A DNA stretch of 6,553 nucleotides from an uncultured Bacteroidales bacterium (GTDB lineage Bacteria > Bacteroidota > Bacteroidia > Bacteroidales > Marinilabiliaceae). Each line of letters begins with the position of its first letter. The stretch's first letter is position 1. Shown in pieces: positions 6,498 through 6,553 of the stretch. The position numbers were made by a program, and so were the translations under genes. The stretch lies in NCBI GenBank assembly GCA_934699135.1, contig CAKUVM010000068.1:1-6553 (forward strand). The letters run 5' to 3'. Under the pieces are notes generated by a model that did no database searches, was not told the origin of the DNA, and worked only from the letters and a program-made list of their open reading frames with translations.

Positions 6498-6553
6498 ATT
6501 GACGAACAGTGCGGTTCGGCTCTTTTAATTTTCTTACCATTTCTTCCATTGGC

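Noticed and set aside
1..6553. tRNA, rRNA, CRISPR arrays, insertion sequences or integrase sites
   Set aside because: I looked for direct-repeat arrays, paired terminal repeats and RNA-gene motifs on both strands and saw none; the window is almost entirely filled by the four genes.

Overview
The window is a compact gene block from a Bacteroidota chromosome, most likely order Bacteroidales. It carries the outer-membrane part of a starch-utilisation-system-like (Sus) polysaccharide utilisation locus. The order is inferred from the SusC/SusD pair, acidic-tailed surface lipoproteins, A-rich translation leaders instead of spaced Shine-Dalgarno sites, and one-directional packing. The coding sequence is visibly GC-rich, unlike classic gut Bacteroides. 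A Prevotella- or Muribaculaceae-like source is a guess; genus cannot be fixed here.

All four supported genes lie on the minus strand, so transcription runs from high to low coordinates. (1) 6420-6553 is a 5' leader with a G-rich stretch and an A-rich start-proximal stretch. No match to the Bacteroides TAnnTTTG promoter element is present in it. (2) 6419-3417 encodes a complete 1000-aa SusC-type TonB-dependent transporter. (3) A 30-nt gap separates it from the complete 531-aa SusD-type lipoprotein at 3386-1791, which by eye resembles the B. thetaiotaomicron starch SusD. (4) An 81-nt gap with a perfect 9-bp GC hairpin leads to a 400-aa SusE-like starch-binding lipoprotein at 1709-507. (5) An 89-nt gap with a compound hairpin followed by four U residues leads to a 117-aa lipoprotein at 417-64. 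This last protein looks like only the N-terminal domain of a SusE/SusF-type protein. (6) The last 63 nt are AT-rich and hold nothing recognisable.

Probable joint function: SusD and the SusE-like protein hold alpha-glucan at the cell surface. SusD acts as a lid on the SusC barrel, and SusC imports oligosaccharides using TonB energy. No glycoside hydrolase, regulator, SusF of normal size, or mobile element lies in the window; enzymes and regulator, if present, are outside it. The system is a known type. The points worth a second look are the truncated fourth gene, the two intergenic hairpins that could grade expression along the operon, changed ligand-site residues in SusD, and the G-rich susC leader. 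I see no evidence for a wholly new system.
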